Part shown: positions 59,431 through 64,000 of the stretch, one piece after another
Numbering within the stretch: the stretch's first letter is position 1
How the letters are laid out: every line of letters begins with the position of its first letter
Assembly (NCBI RefSeq): GCF_021491915.1
Contig: NZ_CP090836.1
Location: forward strand, 1,970,501-2,034,500
Direction: 5' to 3'
Source of the DNA: Paracoccus everestensis
GTDB lineage: Bacteria > Pseudomonadota > Alphaproteobacteria > Rhodobacterales > Rhodobacteraceae
Length of the DNA: 64,000 nucleotides
The notes under the pieces: generated by a model
What the model saw: the letters and a program-made list of their open reading frames with translations, nothing else
What the model was told of the DNA's origin: nothing
Databases searched by the model: none
Made by a program: the position numbers and the translations under genes

Positions 59431-60780
59431 CTACCCCGCCAGGCGCGCCACGGCCTTTTCGGCACGCGCCCTCAGATCGCGCGGGTTGGCCGTCAGCAGC
59501 CGGTGATCATCGACGACCGCCCTGCCCCCGACATAGACCGCACGGGGGCGGATCGGCGCACAGAAGATCAGCGCCGCGACCGGATCCCACTCCCCCGCCA
59601 GCGGCAGGTCCGACACGTCCCACAACACCAGATCCGCCTGCATCCCGGGCTTCAGCGCGCCGATGTCGCTGCGGCCCAGAACACGCGCCCCGCCAAGCGT
59701 CGCGATCTCCAACGCCTCGCGCGCGCCCATGGCAGCCGGTCCGTCCTTGAGCCGAGCGACCAGCATGGCCTGCCGCGCCTCCAGCCCCAGATGGCTGCAA
59801 TCGTTGCTGGCCGACCCGTCCACGCCAAGGCCCACGGGCACGCCCGCGTCGCGCATGGCGCGGACCGGCGCGATGCCGCTGGCAAGCCGCGCGTTGGAAC
59901 AGGGGCAATGCGCCACCCCGGTCCCCGTGCGGGCGAACAGGTCGATCTCGGGCGCGGACAGCTTCACGCAGTGCGCGTGCCACACGTCGTCACCGGTCCA
60001 GCCCAGGCTTTCGGCGTAATCGCCCGGCAGCATCCCGAAGTTGTCCAGCGAATAGCGGACATCCTCGTCATTCTCGGCCAGATGGGTGTGCAGGCGCACG
60101 CCCTTTTCCCGCGCCAGGATCGCTGCATCGCGCATCAGTTCCCGGCTGACCGAGAAAGGCGAACAAGGGGCAAGCGCCACCTGCACCATCGCCCCCTCGC
60201 CCCCGTCGTGGAAGGCATCGACCACCCGTTCGCTGTCGCGCAGGATCGCGGCCTCGTCCTCGACCAAGGCGTCGGGCGGCAGGCCGCCCTTGCTTTCGCC
60301 GATGGACATGGCCCCGCGCGTGGCTATGAAGCGGAGGCCGATCCCCTGCGCCGCCTCGATGCTGTCGTCCAGGCGCGATCCGTTCGGGAACAGATACAGG
60401 TGGTCCGACGAACAGGTGCAGCCCGACAGCGCCAGTTCCGCAAGCCCCACCTCGGCCGACAGGCGGATGTCATCCGGCGTCATGCGCGACCAGATGGGAT
60501 AAAGCGTGCGCAGCCAGCCGAACAGCGCCGCGTCCTGTGCGGCAGGCACCGCGCGGGTCAGGGTCTGGAACAGGTGATGATGGGTGTTGACCAGCCCCGG
60601 CGTGATGACGCAGCCGCCGGCCTCGACCACCGTCGCAGCATCGCGCGGCAGGTTTTCACCCGCCGCGACGATCTTTCCATTCTCGACCAGGACATCCCCG
60701 CCCCGGATCTCGCGCCGGGCGTCGTCCATGGTGACGACGACCTCGGCGCCCCGGAACAGCGTCCTAGTGGTCCGCGACAT
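59431..60780 (-). CDS. 8-oxoguanine deaminase
   Basis: 449 aa amidohydrolase of the TrzA/AtzA-like family. Metal ligands NTHHHLFQTLTRAVP (HxH), LHTHLAENDED, HAHCVKLS and VGLGVDGSASNDCSHL are complete. GWLRTLYPIWSRMTPDDI and SGCTCSSDHLYLFP match 8-oxoguanine deaminases rather than atrazine hydrolases. It gives urate from 8-oxoguanine, feeding PuuD directly. ATG 60780 lies 17 bases inside the permease gene, so the two are coupled. Second deaminase of this locus besides guaD. Confidence 0.88.
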   Translation of the reverse strand: MSRTTRTLFRGAEVVVTMDDARREIRGGDVLVENGKIVAAGENLPRDAATVVEAGGCVITPGLVNTHHHLFQTLTRAVPAAQDAALFGWLRTLYPIWSRMTPDDIRLSAEVGLAELALSGCTCSSDHLYLFPNGSRLDDSIEAAQGIGLRFIATRGAMSIGESKGGLPPDALVEDEAAILRDSERVVDAFHDGGEGAMVQVALAPCSPFSVSRELMRDAAILAREKGVRLHTHLAENDEDVRYSLDNFGMLPGDYAESLGWTGDDVWHAHCVKLSAPEIDLFARTGTGVAHCPCSNARLASGIAPVRAMRDAGVPVGLGVDGSASNDCSHLGLEARQAMLVARLKDGPAAMGAREALEIATLGGARVLGRSDIGALKPGMQADLVLWDVSDLPLAGEWDPVAALIFCAPIRPRAVYVGGRAVVDDHRLLTANPRDLRARAEKAVARLAG

Positions 60781-62242
60781 GGCCCGCCGCCCGCAGCTCT
60801 TCCTCGTCCACATGGGCTGCACCGTTGTAGAACCAGTTCAGCACGACCGCACTGATCGCCGCCAGCAGGATGCCGGAATGGATCAGCGGGTGGATCGCGT
60901 GGGGCATCCACTGGTTGAAGTTAGGCGCGACCAGCGGGATCATCCCCATACCCACCGAGATCGCGACGATGAACAGGTTGTGCCGGTTGCTGGCGAAATC
61001 GACACGCGACAGGATGCGCACGCCGGTTGCCGCGACCATGCCGAACATCACCAGACCAGCGCCGCCCAGGACGGTGGTGGGCAGGCTTTCGACCAGCGCG
61101 CCCATCTTCGGGATCAGGCCCAGCACGATCATGATCGCGCCGCCCGCCACGCAGACAAAGCGCGACCGGATGCCCGTGACGCCCACAAGGCCCACGTTCT
61201 GCGAAAACGAGGTATAGGGGAAGGTGTTGAAGATGCCGCCGATCATGGTGCCCAGGCCGTCCGCGCGCAGACCGGCGGCCAGGGATTTCTGGCTCATCGG
61301 CTTCTTGCAGATATCCGACAGCGCCAGAAACATACCCGTGCTTTCGATCAGCGTCACCAGCATGACCAGCACCATGGTGGCGATCATGATCGGATCGAAT
61401 GTCGGCATCCCGAAATGGAAGGGCTTGATCACCGCGAACCATTCCGCCGAGGCGACCTTGTCGAAGCTCATCATGCCCAGCATGGCCGCGACGACGCCGC
61501 CCACGACAATGCCCACCAGCACCGCGATGTTGGACAGGAAGCCGCGGGCGAATTTCGACACCAGCAGGATCGTGCCCAGCACCAGAACCGCGATCAGGAT
61601 GTTCTGACCGGCTGCATAAAGCGGGTTCTGCACCGTTGGCGCCAGCGTCACGCTGGCCGGCACCTCGCCTGCAGCCCTTGCGGCGTCAAGCCAGGCGGCG
61701 GCTTCCGGGTCCACGATCTTGGGCGCGGTCGGCCCGACCTGGAGGCCGAAAATCCAGTTGATGCCGATGGGCATCAGGCTGATGCCGATGGTCAGGATCA
61801 GCGTGCCCGTCACGACCGGCGGAAAGAACCGCAGCATCCTGGAGATGAAGGGCGCGATGAAGATGCCGATGATCCCCGCCGCGATGATCGCCCCGAACAG
61901 GGCGCGCGCGCCTTCGTGGCCGGGCAAGGACGTGGCGACCGCGACCATCGGGCCGACGGATGCAAAGGTCACGCCCATCATCACCGGCAGCTTGATCCCG
62001 AAATACTGGGTCGCGCCAAGGCTCTGGATGATGGAGACGATGCCGCAGACGAAAAGGTCGGCGGAAATCAGGAATGCCACCTCCTCGGGCGGCAGGTTCA
62101 GTGCGCGCCCGACGATCAGCGGAACCGCGATCGCGCCCGCATACATGACCAGCACGTGCTGGAATCCAAGCGTGAACAGCTTGGGGGCGGGCAGCATCTC
62201 ATCCACCGGATGAACGCCCCCCTGATAGGTTGCATCAGACAT
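60764..62242 (-). CDS. NCS2 purine/uracil permease
   Basis: 492 aa, about 14 membrane segments. The NCS2 motifs are ATQYFGIKLPVMMGVTFASVGPM (TM3 half-helix), IESTGMFLALSDI (the Glu of TM8), and TSFSQNVGLVGVTGI (TM10). This is the xanthine/uric acid branch of the family; substrate inferred from context. GGGAGG before the ATG. It begins 35 bases after the bhcD stop and overlaps the deaminase gene, so all are likely in the bhc transcript. Confidence 0.92.
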   Translation of the reverse strand: MSDATYQGGVHPVDEMLPAPKLFTLGFQHVLVMYAGAIAVPLIVGRALNLPPEEVAFLISADLFVCGIVSIIQSLGATQYFGIKLPVMMGVTFASVGPMVAVATSLPGHEGARALFGAIIAAGIIGIFIAPFISRMLRFFPPVVTGTLILTIGISLMPIGINWIFGLQVGPTAPKIVDPEAAAWLDAARAAGEVPASVTLAPTVQNPLYAAGQNILIAVLVLGTILLVSKFARGFLSNIAVLVGIVVGGVVAAMLGMMSFDKVASAEWFAVIKPFHFGMPTFDPIMIATMVLVMLVTLIESTGMFLALSDICKKPMSQKSLAAGLRADGLGTMIGGIFNTFPYTSFSQNVGLVGVTGIRSRFVCVAGGAIMIVLGLIPKMGALVESLPTTVLGGAGLVMFGMVAATGVRILSRVDFASNRHNLFIVAISVGMGMIPLVAPNFNQWMPHAIHPLIHSGILLAAISAVVLNWFYNGAAHVDEEELRAAGHVADH

Positions 62243-62277
62243 AGCGGACCTCCCTTTCCACGGCTGTCTTGTTTCGT

Positions 62278-63240
62278 TCAGATCTCGACCTTCGCGGCCT
62301 TTCCCTGTTGTTTCGCCAGTTCCAGGACCGCCGCCGCGACGGCCAGATCCTGCAAGCCGACGCCCGTTCCGTCGAAGATGGTGACCTCGGCATCGCCGCG
62401 CCCCGGATGGTTGCCGATGATGACCTGGCCTATCGCGGTGACATCGCTGTCGGAAATCAGTTTCCGTGCGCTTGCGTGCTGGAATTCACCGATGCTGAGT
62501 GATTGGGCAACCTCGTCGGTAAACAGGCGCGCGCGGGCGACAAGCGCCGGGTCCAGTTCCTGCTTGCCCTTGGTGTCGGTGCCCATGGCCGCGATATGAG
62601 TCGGGCCTTTGACATGGCCGTCCATCAGAAGCGGCTCGAAGGCCGAGGTGATCGAGATGATCACGTCAGCCTCGGCGCCCAGTTGCGGCAGGTCCACCGC
62701 CTCGAAGGGCAGGCCCAGTTCCGCGGCCGTGTCGGCCAGGCGGGTGAGCATCTCGGGATGGGGGTTCCAGCCGATCACCTTTTCGAAGGCGCCGAAGCGG
62801 ACGGCGGCGCGCATCTGGAAGGCGGACTGGTGGCCCGCCCCGATCATGCCCAGCACACGCGCGCCCTGCGGGGCCAGGTACTTGCTGGACACGGCACTGG
62901 CAGCCGCCGTGCGCAGCGCGGTCAGCAGGTTGCCCCCGACCGCCGCCGACACGCGGCCGGTGTCGGGATCGAACAGGAACACCGTGGACTGGTGGTTGAT
63001 CAACCCTTGTTTCTGGTTGTTGGGCCAGTATCCCCCGGCCTTCAGGCCCAGCGTCAGCCCGGCCCCGTCAAAGCCGCCCTTGAAGCCGTAAAGCGCGTCC
63101 TCGTGGCCAAGGGCCTCGCGCACGACGGGGAAGTTCCGGGCCTCCCCGCGCGCCATGGCGGCAAAGACCGCCTCGACCGCGTCGAACGCGGCCTCGGGGG
63201 TCATCAGGCCGGCGATCTCGCCTTCAGGAACGACCCACAT
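62278..63240 (-). CDS. bhcD: Iminosuccinate reductase of the beta-hydroxyaspartate cycle
   Basis: 320 aa, ornithine cyclodeaminase/mu-crystallin fold. FKGGFDGAGLTLGLKAGGYWPNN, the Rossmann motif GMIGAGHQSAFQMRAA, and AMGTDTKGKQELDPALVARARLFTDEVAQSLSIGEFQ are visible. In Paracoccus the fourth bhc gene encodes such a protein, which reduces iminosuccinate to aspartate with NAD(P)H. Its ATG shares one base with the stop of bhcC (TGATG). The assignment rests on the pair with bhcC. On its own it could be called an ornithine cyclodeaminase-like protein. Confidence 0.87.
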   Translation of the reverse strand: MWVVPEGEIAGLMTPEAAFDAVEAVFAAMARGEARNFPVVREALGHEDALYGFKGGFDGAGLTLGLKAGGYWPNNQKQGLINHQSTVFLFDPDTGRVSAAVGGNLLTALRTAAASAVSSKYLAPQGARVLGMIGAGHQSAFQMRAAVRFGAFEKVIGWNPHPEMLTRLADTAAELGLPFEAVDLPQLGAEADVIISITSAFEPLLMDGHVKGPTHIAAMGTDTKGKQELDPALVARARLFTDEVAQSLSIGEFQHASARKLISDSDVTAIGQVIIGNHPGRGDAEVTIFDGTGVGLQDLAVAAAVLELAKQQGKAAKVEI

Positions 63241-64000
63241 CAATAGGCCTTCCCGCGCGCCGAGACCGGCCACAGGGTTTCCACCTTGCCGTTCCGGACA
63301 CCCACATACCAGTCGTGGACGTTGCAGGTCGGGTCGCAATGGCCCGGCACCAGCCGCAGCTTGTCGTTGACCTTGAGGACGCCGTTGTCGTCCTGGACCA
63401 CGCCATGTTCGTCGCTGCACTTGATGTATTTCACGTCGTCGCGGCCATAGACGAAGGGCAGGCCGCTGTCGACCGACTGCGCCTTCAGCCCCGCGTCCAC
63501 CACCGCCAGATGCGGCTTGGCATGCGACATCACGCTGGTCAGGATGAACAGCGCGTTTTCCCATTCGCCCTGGTCGATGCGCTTGCCGTCCGCGTCGTGG
63601 ATGCGGCCATAATCGGCATCCATGAAGGCGTAGGAGCCGCATTGCAGCTCGTTGTAGACCCCCGAGTTGCTCTCGAAGTAATAGCTGCCGGTGCCGCCGC
63701 CCGACACCAGTTCCGGCTCCAGCCCGATGGCCTTCAGCGCCTCGACCGCGTCGGTCACTTGGGCGATGGCCGCGTCCAGCTTGGCCTTGCGGTCGTCATA
63801 GCTGTCCATGTGCTGCATCGCGCCCTGATAGGCCTGGATGCCGGTGAACTTCAGGCCCGGTGCGGCATCGATGGCCTTGGCGATCTCGACCACTTCGGGC
63901 GTGGTCTTCACGCCGCAGCGGCCCGCGCCGCAGTCGATCTCCACGAAGCATTCGATGGTGGTGCCGTGCTTTTGCGCCGCAGCCGAGAGATCCGCCACGT
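63240..64000 (-). CDS. bhcC: Beta-hydroxyaspartate aldolase (5' end outside window)
   Basis: The C-terminal 253 codons are visible; the frame is open at base 64000. It is a fold type III PLP enzyme of the D-threonine aldolase/DSD1 group: IECFVEIDCGAGRCGVKTTPEVVEIAKAI, FTGIQAYQGAMQH, VSGGGTGSYYF, ELQCGSYAFMDADYGRI, and the metal-binding LVPGHCDPTCNVHDWYVGVRNGKVETLWPVSARGKAY. With bhcD next to it, the best call is BhcC, which joins glycine and glyoxylate to beta-hydroxyaspartate. bhcA and bhcB should lie just to the right of the window. Confidence 0.87.
   Translation of the reverse strand, partial: VADLSAAAQKHGTTIECFVEIDCGAGRCGVKTTPEVVEIAKAIDAAPGLKFTGIQAYQGAMQHMDSYDDRKAKLDAAIAQVTDAVEALKAIGLEPELVSGGGTGSYYFESNSGVYNELQCGSYAFMDADYGRIHDADGKRIDQGEWENALFILTSVMSHAKPHLAVVDAGLKAQSVDSGLPFVYGRDDVKYIKCSDEHGVVQDDNGVLKVNDKLRLVPGHCDPTCNVHDWYVGVRNGKVETLWPVSARGKAY

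Overview
The window is a high-GC alphaproteobacterial chromosome segment, most likely from Paracoccus or a close Rhodobacteraceae relative. The reasons are the isolated F1 ATP synthase operon (atpHAGDC without Fo genes), the nas-type nitrate assimilation cluster, a class II DAHP synthase, a FYDLN-acid protein, and the tail of a beta-hydroxyaspartate (bhc) operon beside a PuuD-type purine catabolism locus. The genus is an inference; no 16S gene is present.

Layout. 1-792: the 3' part of a visibly AT-richer PP-loop ATPase gene with a QueC-like four-cysteine site. 976-7679: a compact mobile island with a tyrosine integrase, a serine resolvase with a dyad upstream, BRO-N and Rha phage regulators, and small unknown genes; it has no capsid, tail or terminase genes. 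7680-14750: a leader with stem-loops followed by the nitrate assimilation operon (MFS transporter, nirB, nirD, nasC). 14769-17297: DAHP synthase divergent from a GlxA/AraC-type regulator. 17353-22246: the F1 operon, read leftward. 22729-32795: a methyltransferase, gloB, clpA, the folate genes pabB/pabC coupled to mfd, and a small membrane protein. 32887-40116: hemB, a SYLF lipoprotein, a GntR regulator with a palindromic operator, an M48-like protease, a FYDLN-acid protein, an NTF2-like secreted protein, guaB and a FadL-type porin. 40216-44755: a P-loop ATPase, metA, ppk2 and SDR operon, then an orphan polyamine-type binding protein. 44824-50750: a split metH, a ManC-type enzyme, and a DUF1236 protein.

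50842-64000 is a coherent purine-to-central-carbon region. xdhABC-guaD convert guanine to xanthine and urate. uraH-puuD take urate to 5-hydroxyisourate and OHCU. An 8-oxoguanine deaminase and an NCS2 purine permease follow directly on bhcC-bhcD. The terminal carbon product of ureide breakdown can be glyoxylate, and the beta-hydroxyaspartate cycle assimilates glyoxylate into oxaloacetate, so the neighbourhood looks like one metabolic unit. OHCU decarboxylase, allantoinase and ureidoglycolate enzymes are not in the window.

Start codons were chosen from visible Shine-Dalgarno sequences, family N-termini and operon overlaps. Many junctions are coupled (TGATG, ATGA, GTGA, TAATG). No tRNA, rRNA or CRISPR array was recognised.
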